Notes: a model not told the origin generated them from the letters alone. DNA of 64,000 bases from Marisa cornuarietis (GCA_004794655.1 SMMW01000080.1:1822501-1886500), one strand, 5' to 3'. Counted from the first letter of the stretch, positions 12,367-25,554 are shown. Program-made: numbers and translations.

Positions 12367-13511
12367 GCGTCGATGTCCTGTTCCTGTTTAATATTTACAG
12401 TTTATTGCTATCTCGAAGGTGGCTACGTGTTCTACATGTTTGTCATTAAACATTCTTTTCCTTTATATCACTCTATCATTATCTCCGTCTCTTTCTTTCT
12501 CTCTCTCTATCGCACTTCCACCCACATTGTAGGCTACAGAACTTTAAAACCTAATCAAATTAGAAGGATATCACAAGTTGTGTGTTTATCATAGTTTTAC
12601 AAGGGAAGTAGAATGAAAACTCATATGGATGTCATTTTCCCAGGAAACAACTCGAGACGTCTTCAGCTAGATATGGGCCATCCCTTGCCAAGCTCCGAAT
12701 AGATACATTTTTATTATAGTTATACCCCATGTCTACTTAGAAGTGAGGAGAAGCAGACATCACGTGTCTCTCAACTGTTCAGTGCAAACACAGATCAGAC
12801 ACATTACTTGCAAACAGTAAATTTGTACAGCACCTTTGTAATTGATAATTATGTTGTGTTGCAATGAAAACACAAAAATGAATTAAGAAAGTTTCTCTTT
12901 AGTACGTTTAGACAATATAGTACCAGTCTAATTTAAACCACGAAAAACATTCATCTAAAGACATTTTGTATTCATTAGAGATTTTATTCTCATTACTCAA
13001 ATAGTATTTTAACGATCTCTAATTCTCTCGACTTCGTTTGTCTTTCGCACATTCCTTCTGTAATAAAAAGCCAGAAAAATAAAAACAAAGGCAAGCAGCG
13101 AAAGATGATTGAAGAAATAAAGGAAAAAATAGACGAAGACAAAACCTACCAGACTTTTGGAAGAGCAGCACGAAAATGGAATTTAACGAAACTTTTGATG
13201 TCAGCAAAATAATAACCAGCTTTGTTGCAATATTAACCAAATCCTTGCCTATATAGAACACAATAGTCTGAAATCTTTCTTATAGAATGATAAATATTAT
13301 GAAAAGCACATAAACATGGAGATCTAAAATCACTGAAGTGTTCCTATGCTGAGTTGGATTGAAACTTTTGTCTGAAAGACATGAATAAGAGCCGCTCGCC
13401 ATTCATCTCGGTAGACTTGCCTGCGGAAGCGAAAAAATATTTAAACGAAACATTTCACACAGAATGCTTTTGCACATACAAAACCACACCTCCACTGAAC
13501 ACTACTGAAAT

Positions 13512-13594
<83 letters not shown>

Positions 13595-13960
13595 GACACA
13601 CACATACCACACACGAATACACAGACACGCGAACACGCTAATTATCGTATCACGAGGTCAGACGATTGATTAATGATTCCAGATATCCCTCTCTTCCTTT
13701 GTTTATTTTTAACAATAGTTCTGATCATTTACTTGTAAAGGTTTCGTTGCGTGCTCTGTTGCGCAATGGATAACTAAACAGACTCTCACGCAGCACCTCC
13801 GTTACAACACACATACACGCATTTGCACAATCAATGCAAATAGGCATATAAGTGTCAAATAATAAAACATAATTAAACAAAAGAAAAGCACGAAGAATAA
13901 ATCATGTATAGCAATACCACACTAGTTCTGAAGATTGATCAAAAGGGCATGTGGCATTTG
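12367..13960. other. no gene seen; contains (CA)n at 13510-13593
   Basis: AT-rich sequence with one long CA tract (about 42 units) followed by a degenerate CA-rich tail to about 13640. No exon or transposon coding sequence was recognised. Confidence 0.5.
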
Positions 13961-13967
13961 TTTACAG

Positions 13968-14030
13968 GTCTGACTGCCTTGCCGTGATAAAGCCTTAGTT
14001 GTTGGCTCGGCGTAAAACACCAATTAAAAA
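13968..14030 (+). mobile_element. 3' tail of a mollusc-type SINE/LINE
   Basis: The motif 'gttggctcggcgtaaaacac' followed by an A-run resembles the common 3' tail of mollusc short retroposons. Only the tail is recognisable. Confidence 0.4.
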
Positions 14031-14238
14031 AAAGGGATTCCGACAAACTTAGCTCCCTGGCTGTCACAGCTGCGGGACCGTATCCGTAAGGCTCTCATTT
14101 TACAATGGCGAACAGGTTTCCATAACCCATTCACAGTTCAGATAAAATATAGATCGTCCTACGTTTCCGGATATACACATAATCCAATAGTCACTCACAG
14201 CTCTGTGGTGAATCACACTTCACCAATTTAAACTTAAA
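14031..14238. other. short unassigned stretch before the LINE
   Basis: No recognisable feature. The 8-mer AAACTTAA at its right end recurs after the LINE at about 17308, a possible target duplication. Confidence 0.35.
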
Positions 14239-16994
14239 CTGCCAGCACAACAACAGCAACAACATGCCATTTTAAGTTATTCAAAGAACAGACAGAAAAT
14301 AACTTCCTTCCCCCTCTAAACCAAGAAGATCCTTTCAAACTAACAAACAGAATAACTATAGAAGAACTAGAGCAAGCCCTATCAACCAAAAAGTTAGGGT
14401 CAGCTCCAGGCCCAGATCTTATCACTTACCAAATGCTAAAAAACTGCCATCAGAAAACCAAACACCTTATCTTAGAGCTCTTCAATGATATTCTTGAGAA
14501 AAGTTGTTTCCCTAAAATGTGGAAAAGGGCCACAGTAGTCCCCATCCCCAAACCAGGCAAAGCAAAGTCAGCCCCATCTAGCTACAGACCAATAGCACTA
14601 ACCTCGCAACTAGGCAAGACATTTGAGACAATTATTAAGAAGAGATTAAACCACTTTTGCGAGGCCAACAACATCCTGCCCCCAGAGCAAAGTGGTTTTA
14701 GGAAGAAACGAAGCACTATGGATCACATAACAGCCCTGCAACAGGAAATTATCAATGCCCACACAGAAAAAAGAGTGAACCTGTGTGGAGTTTTTCTAGA
14801 CATAGAAAAAGCCTACGATATGCTTTGGCACGAGGGCCTGCTACAGAAACTCCTCCGCATAGGCACCCCAAATAAAATAGTGCAACTAATCAAATCCTTT
14901 TTAACAAACAGAAAAATAGCATAAGAATTGAGGATCAAACTTCCAACGAGGTACCACTAGAAAATGGAGTCCCACAGGGAAGCGTCCTCAGTCCCTTACT
15001 CTTTAACATAATGATTGCAGACCTCCCCAAAAGTGTAAAACATGTCAAAGTTAAACAGTTTGCGGACGACACGTCCCTCCTAGGAAAAGTAGAAATACGC
15101 CCAACAAATGACCCCAACAGACCTAAAATCATAGGAATAGATAAGATACAGGAGGATCTGCATGAAATAGCAAAGTGGCTCAAATATAATGGCTTTAAAC
15201 TTTCAGCCACCAAAACACAGGCAATAATATTCCAAAAACCAAACCAGAAGACAGAATACCCCAAATTAACATTAAACCAAACAACCCTTGACTACAGTAC
15301 ACAGATACAGTTTCTAGGAGTGATCTTCTCGGAAATAACAAGCTGGACCCCGTATGTAGACAAAATAACAAAATCTGCCAAAAAAGGAATAAACCTAATG
15401 AGAGTAGTTAGTGGATATAACTGGGGAACTAATCCTAAATCTCTCCTTAACCTCTATCAGGCCCATGTTATGTCTAGACTATTATACGCAGCCCCACTGC
15501 TAGTCCACCTTCGAGTAAACCAACTAACTAAACTTCAGTCAGTACAGGCCAGGGCACTAAAAGTAGTTCTGGGAGTACCATCGTACACACCAAACCTAGC
15601 AGTACTGGCGGAAACAGGTCAGAAACCTATAGAATTAATAATAAAAGAAAGGACAGCTAGCTACTACTACAAAATTCAATGTCTCCCACCTGAACATCCA
15701 GTCCGACAGATTCATGCTCAACCCCACAGACACAGAACAGGCCGCCCCACCCCACAGCCCACACTACAACAACACATACAACACTTAGAAAACACAAAGG
15801 GAGCAGAAACTAACATAACAGCTCCTTACCCACCAGACAACATACAAACACCACCCTGGACACTTCCACACCCACAGATAGACCTTGACCTCACCAAATA
15901 CAACAAAGAACAACACCAAGCCCAAATCACTGCAGAAACAAAGCTCAAGCTAAACACCACATACAAAGAACACGTGCAGATTTATACTGACGGATCTCAT
16001 GACACAGAGACAAACACAACCGGATTAGGAGTATACCGACCCGGTAACATCACCATCTCCAGCAGACTCACAAAACACACTTCAATTTTTACAGCTGAGC
16101 TGACGGCCATACTGACAGCTCTCCATACACTTCATCTCGGAATGAAGGACACAACGCAACAACAATTTGTAGTAATTTCAGATTCACTGTCAGCACTTCA
16201 GGCTTTAAAAAACAAATCCTCAAACAGAATAGATATAGTATACAAGATACTGTCCATCATAAAGAAAATCAACCAGAAACAGGGAGACATTAAGTTCTTT
16301 TGGGTTCCTTACCACATAGGAATAAAAGGAAATGAAGAGGCAGATAAACTAGCTAAACTGGCAGTAAAACAAGAAAATAACCCTAAAGTCACCACCCTAA
16401 ACATCTCTATTTCACCAGCAGAGAGAAAAATAGCTATAAAACCAGCAATAAAAATAAGGTGGCAAGAAAAATACAAAAATGAAGGTATAGGTACTAGAAG
16501 ACTGATAGACGACCAGCCTAGTCTCACCTTGATGTACATAACGTCGGACCAAACTAAAATAACCAGAATGAGGCTTAGTGGAGAATATTATAAAATGTAT
16601 AAAGACCCACCTTCATGTGCCTGTGGGGACAGACTTAGCACCCCGCATGTACTGTTGGAATGCAATGAAAATAAACCAGAGAGAGAAGAACTAAAACATT
16701 TCCTAGATAAGTATAGACTGGGACTAAACCTCAGAAACTGCCTCAACCCACCTAAAGAACTATGGAACAGTATACTGTCACTAGGGGTAGTAATAGCAAC
16801 AAGCCACCCAAACTCTAGTCTAATATAAAATAAAAATAGGGGTAAACAGGATAACATAGCCATCCACACTGGAAAAATAAAATAAAATAATTTTTAAAAA
16901 AAATTGAGGAAGAGCAATACATGGTACCCAACAAAGAAACACAATACACCACCACGGTACACGTGGTTGGACCCCTAAACACTGGCAACAAACG

Positions 16995-17025
<31 letters not shown>

Positions 17026-17307
17026 GAGGAAAGAGGGCAGCAGCACTGTAACGACCCATGCAAACTTGGCAGATCAACAATGGATAAAGAGGGCACAAAT
17101 ACAATACACCACCCATACAGACTTGGAAAACCTAAACACCAACAAAAATAGAGGGCACGTACAAAAGTGAAACCACGCATCAGGCACCACAAAACAGCAA
17201 CCCTTTCCCCACACTCCCCAAAGACCCGCCTTGACCCTCCTTTCAGGCTATTAAAGGTGGCGGTGGTAACTTGACCAGTGGACTGTTTGTGGTTCCCATG
17301 ACTCAAA
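14239..17307 (+). mobile_element. 5'-truncated non-LTR retrotransposon with RNase H (I/Nimb-like)
   Basis: The element carries a reverse transcriptase followed by an RNase H, which is typical of I-, Nimb-, R1- and LOA-type LINEs. The endonuclease half is missing, so it is 5' truncated. After the stop at 16828 come A-rich runs and about 450 bp of non-coding DNA with CAG-type runs, probably 3' UTR. The limits are inferred from the shared AAACTTAA at both sides and are approximate. Confidence 0.65.
14265..16828 (+). pseudogene. LINE ORF2 remnant: reverse transcriptase and RNase H
   Basis: The frame is open from about 14265 and includes RT motifs SAPGPD, IPKPGK, SYRPIALTS, SGFRKKRST and DIEKAYD. 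It breaks near 14920, where one A appears to be missing from an A-run; the next frame continues with VPQGSVLSPLLF and the catalytic FADD at 15059-15070. The second frame (15011-16828) also contains RNase H signatures: TDGS near residue 327, ELTAI, SDSLSAL and HIGIKGNEEAD. A zinc-knuckle-like CAC...H...C near 16615-16675 follows. Apart from the single frameshift the frame is long and intact, suggesting a fairly young insertion. The frameshift could be real or a homopolymer sequencing error. Confidence 0.85.
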
Positions 17308-17879
17308 CTTAATTAGTCAAAGTAGAAAATATGTTTTCTACATTACTATCGTCACTTTTACAATAATCTTTGATTCAAAAGTGTGGCACATGTTGGACTT
17401 GCAGGCGGGATGTCAAACACAAAGTGTGACATCACGTGGACAGCGAGAATAACAGTTGTGGTAACAAGGGAGTCGCTAGGAAAAGCTGGCAGCACTCGCC
17501 ACGTGAGACAGAGGAAACAGAACAGAAAGTAATCGAGTGTTTGACGAAGCCGTCAAGATTTCTAGTTTTTCCACCAAATTTAGATTAATGGATTTACGAT
17601 TAATAAAATGTACAGCAGCTAGTCCACAGACTGTACATTGTGCAAGAAAATTGAAGGTGACATTTTCTTTTTATTGACGATTTAGGTAAAGCTTTCTAAG
17701 GATCGTTTCATTTATTTATCCCTCGTTTAGCCCTAGAAAATTAAATATAAAGCGGAGAAAATTTCTGCGAAGTTACAAATTGGAGACACGATGTTAATGG
17801 CTTATAGATAACAAACGATCATAAAACATTAGTGGGAATAGCATCAGAAACGACAGATATCAGATAGTTCGTTTTAGGT
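17308..17879. other. no gene seen
   Basis: Intergenic DNA between the LINE and repeat X copy 2. Nothing recognised. Confidence 0.5.
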
Positions 17880-18360
17880 TTTAAACTGACTGCAGGTTTG
17901 AAAGTAGGTCCTGTGGCTGTTCGGTATGTATAACAGGTCAAAGGTGCTACAGAAGTTTGGTTTACCAGTGACCTCAACGCTGCTAGTGCTACTGCGATTG
18001 GTTTTGATTTCTCGGAGGAAACCAAGAAAAATGCAAACGAAATAAATTAAGGTTAATTGTATTGACTTGACTTCATGGGCAGGAGAAAAAAACGAAAATT
18101 GGTAAAACTGTGCCTGTGATCAGAGGTTATAGTTCATTAGGGACACCTTTAACCTTTTACCGGCACAGAAACTGAGGCTGCCACTGGCTACAACAGGGGT
18201 CATGGGGGAGGGTGCAGGGTGCTGTGGAGGAGTGAAACATTGTTATTGTCTCGTTAAATCTCGACTTCTACACGAGGTAAAGTGGACGAGACCTGTAACG
18301 ATATGTTATGAAATCCAAAAGGAAATAGCGCACAATTTTTTGGAATAAAGGAGATCCAAG
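17880..18360. repeat. dispersed repeat X, copy 2
   Basis: 18000-18340 is highly similar to 24460-24785, including 'ctcgacttctacacgaggta'. It lies upstream of A2. Confidence 0.75.
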
Positions 18361-18372
18361 GAAGGTGAGACT

Positions 18373-19089
18373 AAAGTACAAAACTCCGCTGCACGTCTGG
18401 TGCTTAGAGCAAGGAAACGGGACCATGTCACTTCTCTCCTTCGTTTTCTACACTGGCTACCCGTCCGTTCTCGCATTCAGTACAAACTGTCTGTGCTGTG
18501 TTTTAATTTCTTTGCTGGCTCCTGTCCTGACTATTTCTCTGAACTTCTCTTCTCTAACAACCCGGCCAGACAACTCCGCTCTTCGTCTGACGACCGTATC
18601 CTGACAGTTCCTGTCACCAGAACAACAACACATGGTCACAGGAAGTTTAGTTACTGTTAAGTACAACAATGAAACTCTCTCCCTTTTCATATCCGCCACC
18701 AACTGACTATTGAATCCTTTAAATATGCATTGAAAATGCACCTCTCCCTTAAACATTACTCCTAACACCAGTTCCCACAATGTCAGTCATTTTTTCACAA
18801 CCTTTCCCACTTTACCGGTTATTGCTACTTTCCTGCTTGTCTTCCTTTTGCTAAATTGTGATACTCTCAGTATTTGTTAATTGAATCCTCTGTATGTGTT
18901 TAGATTTATCATTGATTCGTCATCATTACTGTTGTTTATCCTTCCATCACTCATGTTGCTTGCTTGTTCTTCTATTTCTCGTATGTCGTCCATGTCTCGT
19001 TCTCGTTCTTAACCACTGAAGGCATGCTCCTTAGGAGTGGGAATAAGCGCTTTACAAAGTTCGAATTTTTCATTATTATTATTTTTTTT
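18373..19089 (+). mobile_element. 3' fragment of an L2/CR1-like LINE
   Basis: From 18373 the + strand reads the C-terminal RT signature QNSAARLVLRARKRDHVT, then LLRFLHWLPVRSRIQYKL, then TRTTTHGHRKFSYC and a stop. Decayed sequence follows, with IESFKYALKMHL still visible. The 3' end has the 'gcgctttacaaa' motif and an ATT-rich tail at about 19072-19090. A second copy of the same family is at 51958-52355. Confidence 0.8.
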
Positions 19090-19464
19090 TCCTACAAATT
19101 TTTTTTCGATCTCTCGGAAGATATTCTGCGAGATACGAAGTCGTAAAAGTTTTAACCCAGGTCGTTCGTAAAAGTGCGCTATGGCACACAAAGAACCACA
19201 CACACACGTACACAGATAAGTACACCCACACACACATATATATATATACACACATACCAAATTATCACCCCACTCTGCTTTATTTATAAAACTCTTAGAA
19301 GATTGATTTTGTCAAAACACATGTAAGAGTCTTTAGTCCAGTCTAGTACAACTTCACCATTTCTATCATTGTTTTTGTCTTTCAATAGTCACGCTGGCCT
19401 AACGATGTGGGGGTGTGGGGGTGTGGGTGTGGTGTGGTGTGTGTGCACATACTAAAGCATTCAG
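19090..19464. other. flanking DNA upstream of A2 with simple repeats
   Basis: CA/TA-rich tract at 19198-19256 and GGTGTG-rich run at 19408-19445. Parts match 25060-25140, upstream of the lost A gene at 25.9 kb. Confidence 0.55.
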
Positions 19465-19701
19465 AAGACTGATGATAATCACAATCAAATTTTTTCCTCC
19501 AGTTTCTTAGTGTTGACAAAATAATTAGAGTATTAATCACATTAGTGTTAAGTGGTTCACTAAGTGTAAAGATTTATGAAGTGGCGGACAGTGTATAAAT
19601 ATTTCGCCCACTCAACCGACCTCAGCCGACCTCAGCCGACCTCGTACAGTCCATTGCTATTGTCCGACGATTGAGCCTGAGACAACCCCGAGACCAGAAC
19701 C
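19465..19701 (+). promoter_or_regulatory. promoter and 5' UTR of peptide gene A2
   Basis: TATAAATA at 19594-19601, in the same context as A1. The 5' UTR carries one additional direct repeat of 'ctcagccgac'. Confidence 0.8.
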
Positions 19702-21041
19702 ATGAAGATTATTGTGGTCCTTGCTCTTCTCGCTGTGGGTGAGATGCTGCTCACTTAACATAGTTCAATTACTTTTAAATCAATACCATGTCGTAAAAAA
19801 TAAGGAACATTGGGGAATATCTTCTTTCTCTGGGGGAAATAATTTAAGACCAAAGGAAAATGAGTGAAAGCATTTACATTGTTTTCATTAATTATTGCAG
19901 ATTCTTAATTGTAATTAATATAACACTTAAGCTCCCCGTAATGCATGATTAAACGAAGAAGCACGAAAACAATGCAAATGGAAGTAAGAAATTGGAAATC
20001 AGCTATGTTCCATTTTAATTCCGACAGAAAAGTTTTTAAACAAAAAAACGGAACCAACGACAGAAATGCAAGCGATGTTTCTACATTTTAACTTTTCTCC
20101 TTTGATAGTAACATTTGGATGCCTGTTATCAAAGTCGTATACTAATCTTGGCGCTACAAACGTAGAAGAAACATCAAGGGAAGCAAACATGTCAAGAAAG
20201 ATGGAATTTGAATATTTCCGCTGTTTGGACCTGATAATAAAATTGAAACAAAATATCTTCTTTAAGCATTTCTAATGCAATGGAGCTTGTTTCCATATTT
20301 TAACTCACTGAAGTATGGTCCCAATCTCCCACTGAATTTAACTTAACAGCTACAATTTCCCTTTAATATCCAAATCCGTCTTGTAGATATTTGTGTCTTG
20401 TGGTGTTTTATTGAAAGGAGAAGAAAGTTCTTTAGTTATTCGACTATGATGGAGAATATATTTCATTTTCTGAGTTTAGCTCACTCTATTAAAACAAAAT
20501 GAGCTCTTGTAGAGGATTTTGAAAGAAAGCCGTTGTAAATAAGCTGACAATACTTTCAAAAGTAAGAAGGCGACAAACATAATTCGATATGGGAACAATG
20601 AGAGAGTAAAACAGTAACAGAGCAAGACAACAAACAAACAAACAACAAGAAAGTAAGACAGACGAATGTTCTCTTTCAGGTGTCCACTCATACTCTTACT
20701 GCCCTCCTGACCCGTCCCAAGGCATCGACTGTTTTGAGACTGAACCGGAGAAAGTGTTCTGCCTGACTGACGGCAGCCTCGTCTGTGGTGTGTGCGGCAA
20801 GAGACTGGCCTTCTGTCTGTAAGTTACACAGCTGTTACTTATTAACATTGATAATCAAATATTCATTTGAATTTTTATAACTTTTTTGTTATTATACAAC
20901 AAGCGATTTGAGAAAGTACGTCGAAAGGGAACTGATTATAATTTGCACATTTTTACAGGAAAGAGAAACAAATAGATATAAGGTGAGACAAAAGAAAAAT
21001 AGACTAAAGGAAAGTAAAAGTAAAGAACATAATGCAAACCG

Positions 21042-21111
<70 letters not shown>

Positions 21112-21498
21112 CATATACAAATATAGAAATATTACTAATAAACTAAAACAATATCCAATCTCCTATTTTCCTTTATCTATCTTCTTCTCTCATCTTTATG
21201 TCAAATATAAAAAAATATAAAAAGAAGCAATGCCTGACTTTCTTCATTCGCTTGGTCATAGCTACAAATTTCCCACCTTCAGCAAAATACAACGGACAGC
21301 GGTGGACAGAGGTTACAACGGCTGCCTATAAACTCCCCTTTGTTATACGATGTCTCTCATTATCAACTCTATTTGTCTCACAGTGGGATAATGGAGGGAG
21401 TTCTTATCCTCGAGTCCAGAGATCCTAGTGTGTGTGAAGGCGCCGTCCCCCCAGAGTGTAAGGAGAGGGTGAGTGGCGCGAAACTCAAACTTTGGTGA
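19702..21498 (+). CDS. A2: small secreted 8-cysteine peptide (96 aa)
   Basis: Three exons: 19702-19738, 20680-20818 and 21384-21498 (TGA), with introns of 941 and 565 nt and the same phases as A1. Exons 1 and 3 encode the same residues as A1. Exon 2 differs by a single amino acid (Thr to Ser before the first QGID) plus about four silent changes. All eight cysteines, the signal peptide and the C-terminal KLKLW are kept. From about 21295 to 21780 the DNA is almost identical to A1 (10390-10860), whereas the introns have drifted. This points to recent duplication or gene conversion at the 3' end. The role is unknown, as for A1; both copies look functional. Confidence 0.85.
21042..21108. repeat. 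(GT)n microsatellite in A2 intron 2
   Basis: About 33 GT units. The same spot in A1 (10120-10134) has only a short GT/GC run. Confidence 0.95.
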
Positions 21499-21608
21499 AG
21501 CGGTAACTACACTGGAGCCGCCAACACCAACAGTCGCACGCCATGCTTGATTAACTCCTAGTGCATGCTGGTACAGTTTGTTGTAAGTGTTTTGAGTGCA
21601 CGAAGCGA

Positions 21609-21614
21609 AATAAA
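21609..21614 (+). promoter_or_regulatory. poly(A) signal of A2
   Basis: AATAAA in the same position and context as in A1. Confidence 0.8.
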
Positions 21615-21779
21615 GACATGGAGCCAGACTGCTGTATGGTCTTCTTACTGACCTTTGCACTTTCACTGACGTGTCTTTGGAAGAAGAACATGCATCCAAA
21701 AAAGAACTAAACGCACGCACGTGCACCCGCACACGCACACGTACACTCGAACTGACAAACACACATAAAGGATAAGAAT

Positions 21780-22451
21780 ACCTACTTAATATCGTAGCTT
21801 CAAAGAAGACTGATTCCTGCGTATCAGCCCAATGAGCATTACTTAATTACAAACTTGAATATTTAAATCTAACATTAGCTGCTTTCAAATTTATCTTTAA
21901 AATCACTGTGAGAGAAATCCGCAAACACATTTATGTTGGAGGGTTGGGGTGGATATTCAGCTAACGGTTTTAGACGACAGACACCTGACGACTGACACTA
22001 TAGTCAACTGCGGGACCTTACTAAGTAAGACTGACAGACAGTTGTCATAATGGAGTGGAGACCACCATTGACAAGATCGTGATTAACACTAACATCAATA
22101 ACAAAACACAGGTCTACACGAGTGGAGTACAACTTTAGAAAGTGAACAGCATTGAGTACCTGGTAGCCATTCTTTCCAAACTGGCAGAAGGAAAACAGAC
22201 ATCTCTATCAGGATCCCAACAACAACAACAGCAGCATCAACGATTTTGGAACAGATTTGTCGAATCAACACCAATATGTGTGCAACTAAGTACTGTACAA
22301 GCCACAGGCAGTAAGTAACTGCTAAATAATCAAATACAAATATCTAAAAAGACAAAAATTTTGAGTGTTTATTGGCATCATCATAGCATTCCACCTTTTT
22401 TAAAAAGTGGAACAGTACTAACGATACTTATTCTTCTTATCTGGTTTAAGT

Positions 22452-22542
<91 letters not shown>

Positions 22543-23084
22543 AAAGAAGAGAAGAGAAGAGAAAGAGAAAGAAAAAGAAATAAACAAGAAAGACAAGAAA
22601 AATACGAAGAGAAAATAATTTGATATAGCCTTAGTATTTAAATGCGTACATCATTCGCATAAAGTGGTACGTATTTCCAGATGAGTTATTAATTCAGACT
22701 TATGTACCTATTAAATGTTTGTTAATTAGGCCGTAAACTCGCCTGGTACTTCGGACTTAATAGGTCAGAAACTCCCTTTGTGTATCTGAGGGATTTATGT
22801 CACATTTCCTGCCATTTAAATGGTTAAAAGACTGAAAAGAATAGAATATTTAATGAAACTAACTATTGAAATGCATGGAATAACGAGAAAAAGAGTTGAA
22901 TAAATGATTAATTGATGTGCCAGTGAGAGTGTTGATAATAATTCATGTTTATTAAACATTCGCAAAATGTTCTATGACCTCAGTCCTCGGTAATGGGAAT
23001 AATGTCGCCCACTCCTGACAAAAAGTCCTCCACGTCAGCAACTGACAGCGAAATCAACAACAAATTGATTGTCGTATTAACCTT
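21780..23084. other. A2 downstream flank
   Basis: Matches the A1 downstream flank in blocks. It contains a (GAAA)n tract at about 22452-22542 and AGAG-rich sequence to 22620, absent from the A1 copy. No gene seen. Confidence 0.6.
22452..22542. repeat. (GAAA)n tetranucleotide repeat
   Basis: About 22 near-perfect GAAA units. Confidence 0.95.
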
Positions 23085-23215
23085 AAATGACAAGTGCAGC
23101 GATAATAGTTTCTAACTGATGAGTATAAACGACAGAGCCCTCACAACGGTCAGCAGCAAAAGCCACAATTGTATTTCCGCCATCACTTTTATAGTCTTCT
23201 GAGACGACCAAGAAG
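23085..23215 (+). pseudogene. B-type gene promoter / 5' UTR relic
   Basis: Contains 'gagtataaacgacagagc' then 'cacaacggtcagcagc', aligned with the B2 core promoter and 5' UTR. The match stops before the ATG, where repeat Y begins. Its position after A2 mirrors the B relic after A1. Confidence 0.65.
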
Positions 23216-23231
23216 AGGATAAAAGTGAACG

Positions 23232-23800
23232 CCCTCAATTGAAATGTCGACCAGTATTTTGAAAATTTATATCTATTAGCCTACAATAAATACAACTATC
23301 TGTGATACGCCATTTTAAAAAGCATTTCTAAAACTTTTATGTTGTGTGAATTTTAAGAAATATAGGTTTTGTTTTCTTGTACTAAAATCGAATGAAAGAT
23401 TGTAACTGTATGGGACGATAACTCATAGATCTGGAAGAGAGCACAAATCTTGAAATTAACAGAAAAATATACAAACATAAAGTGTTAAACAAACATATAT
23501 TTTATTAGAATATACATTAAACTTTAAATATTATTTACTGTTTTTTGTTTCTCATTTTTGGTTGTTGGAGTACAAATCCATGTCAAATTGAGTAAACGGC
23601 AACCGACTTCATTATGGCAGTTGATCAAGTAAGACATAGCCGACTTTCTTCTAAGACGAAATACATGATTGGTTAACTTGTTCACATATTAAAGGGAAGT
23701 AATCCAAAGTCGAACAACTCCTAAAGGCTCCAGTACTTTCCTCCCTTATATATTTGTTCATTTTGTGAACAGGGCGATGTGTTGTATGATGCTACCCTAC
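23232..23800. repeat. repeat Y, copy 1
   Basis: About 560 bp similar to 25943-26490 and 39843-40400, with shared marks 'tattttgaaaatttatatct' near the start and 'gaacagggcgatgtgttgt' near the end. No coding sense; origin unclear. Confidence 0.7.
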
Positions 23801-23944
23801 TTTAAAACACGTAGTAACGCGTTACTACACGCAGTACACGCGGAGAAAGAGACAAAGACCAACCTGAATGGTTTGCGGGTTTTTGCAGATATCAGTAGAC
23901 ATAGCCGATATAAAACTAACCTGTACATTTTTGCCTCCAAAACC

Positions 23945-24160
23945 CATCAGTTAATTAATTATCCGCTACGATAGCACCTGCGATCAACCAGCGCCGCTAA
24001 CAGTGTATACGTCACACTAGTGCACCATTCACAACATGGCCGGCCGGCAACACCAAACAGAGACAGAGGGAGAATGAATGACAGTTCGGATTATTCGGAC
24101 GCTGAAAGTCTGCCTTTCTGGTGAATCTGAAAAAGTACTTTAGCACGACTAATACAAACT
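23945..24160. repeat. left arm of a large inverted repeat
   Basis: Imperfect reverse complement of 25555-25800; shared marks include 'gatcaaccagcgccgctaac'. The arms are about 1.4 kb apart. Confidence 0.75.
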
Positions 24161-24362
24161 TTGAATGTCTCTCTTCAATCATGCGTCAGCTTCACCTTTC
24201 ACGCGCCCTCTCTCTGTTTCCTGTGATGGAAGCTGAACTGCGGTACAATACAGAAATGTAGAGATTTTACAGTTGATTAGTAAAGAAGCATAACAAAGAA
24301 TACATGTGCATATATAAAAACCCACGTCCACCAAACACTATGAAATGTACAAACAAACAAAC

Positions 24363-24388
24363 AAACAAACACACACACACACACACAC
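24363..24388. repeat. short (CA)n run
   Basis: A pure CA tract preceded by CAAA units. Confidence 0.85.
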
Positions 24389-24449
24389 TATTTACCCCTT
24401 GTTTGGCACCAGCAAATTAAATATTTAACGGATACATTTTTTGTGACGT

Positions 24450-24790
24450 TACAAACTATTGGTTTTGATTTCTCAGAGGAAACCAAGATAAATGCAACCG
24501 AAATAAATTAAGGTTAATTGTATTGACTTGACTTGAGGGACAAGACGAGAAAAGTCGACCATTGGGAAAATTCTTCCTGTGATCAGAGGTTATAGTTCAT
24601 TAGGGACACCTTTAACCTTTTAGTGGCACATAAACTGACGCTGCCACTGGCTACAAAAAGGGTCATGGGGAGAGTGCTGGGTGCTGTAGGGATGCGAAAC
24701 TTTGTTATTGTCTCGTTAAATCTCGACTTCTACACGAGGTAAAGTAGACGAGACCTGTAACGATATGTTATGAAAACCAAAGGAAAGGAA
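24450..24790. repeat. dispersed repeat X, copy 3
   Basis: Close match to 18000-18340. The following DNA to about 25140 matches the region upstream of A2 without the LINE, as expected if a third A gene once followed. Confidence 0.75.
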
Positions 24791-24948
24791 GGTGTTGCAA
24801 AATGCGCCGATGTAGGGGACTTTGTAAGCCGTTGTTTGTTTTTTTTTCTTGGGGGAAGGGGTTGTCTTTTGCTCACTCGCAGAGTATCCTTTCAGATATG
24901 AGGTCTTACAATTTTGTTCCTGCGTCGTATCCACTCGTACGCTCTCGT

Positions 24949-25013
<65 letters not shown>

Positions 25014-25018
25014 CTCTA

Positions 25019-25054
<36 letters not shown>
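24949..25054. repeat. compound (CA)n(TC)n microsatellite
   Basis: CA tract 24949-25014 followed by a TC tract to about 25054. Confidence 0.9.
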
Positions 25055-25061
<7 letters not shown>

Positions 25062-25373
25062 TTCGCACACGGAATTGTCACCACACCCTGCTTTTTTCAT
25101 AAAGCTCTTAGAAGATTCATTTTGTCAGAATACATGTAACATATGCAACATGTTTAATTCCAACTCATTATTTCAAGTAGCTCAAATTTATCCGAGAAAT
25201 AATATCCAAAAATGAACAAAACTTGTTCTGATGTCGTATGCTCAATCTCCTTCGAATACTTCAATTTTTTGGGAGAAATAATAGTCAATCATTTAGCACA
25301 CGTCCATGTCAATCACCATAACATCACTCGACCAGTCCTCAACATTTGTCGTCTGGTCAATTCACTACAATAT

Positions 25374-25396
25374 AACCTAACCCTAACCCTAACCCG
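25374..25396. repeat. short interstitial telomere-like repeat
   Basis: About three CCCTAA units, the canonical TTAGGG-type motif, flanked by degenerate copies. Confidence 0.6.
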
Positions 25397-25554
25397 AAAC
25401 CTAGGCCCACTTCATAAATCACACACGACACCAACCAACGCCGAACCTCACACCCCTCTCAAACATCGATCCTACCCGCTCTCCCCTCTCACAAAATAGA
25501 ATAGCCCGCCCTATGGCGCAGCTTGTTCCCCTATAAAAAGTTCTGACGAGCCAA

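Noticed and set aside
16815..17306. 163-codon Cys-rich - strand frame after the LINE
   Set aside because: Antisense to CAG-rich probable LINE 3' UTR; the cysteines come from the repeats.
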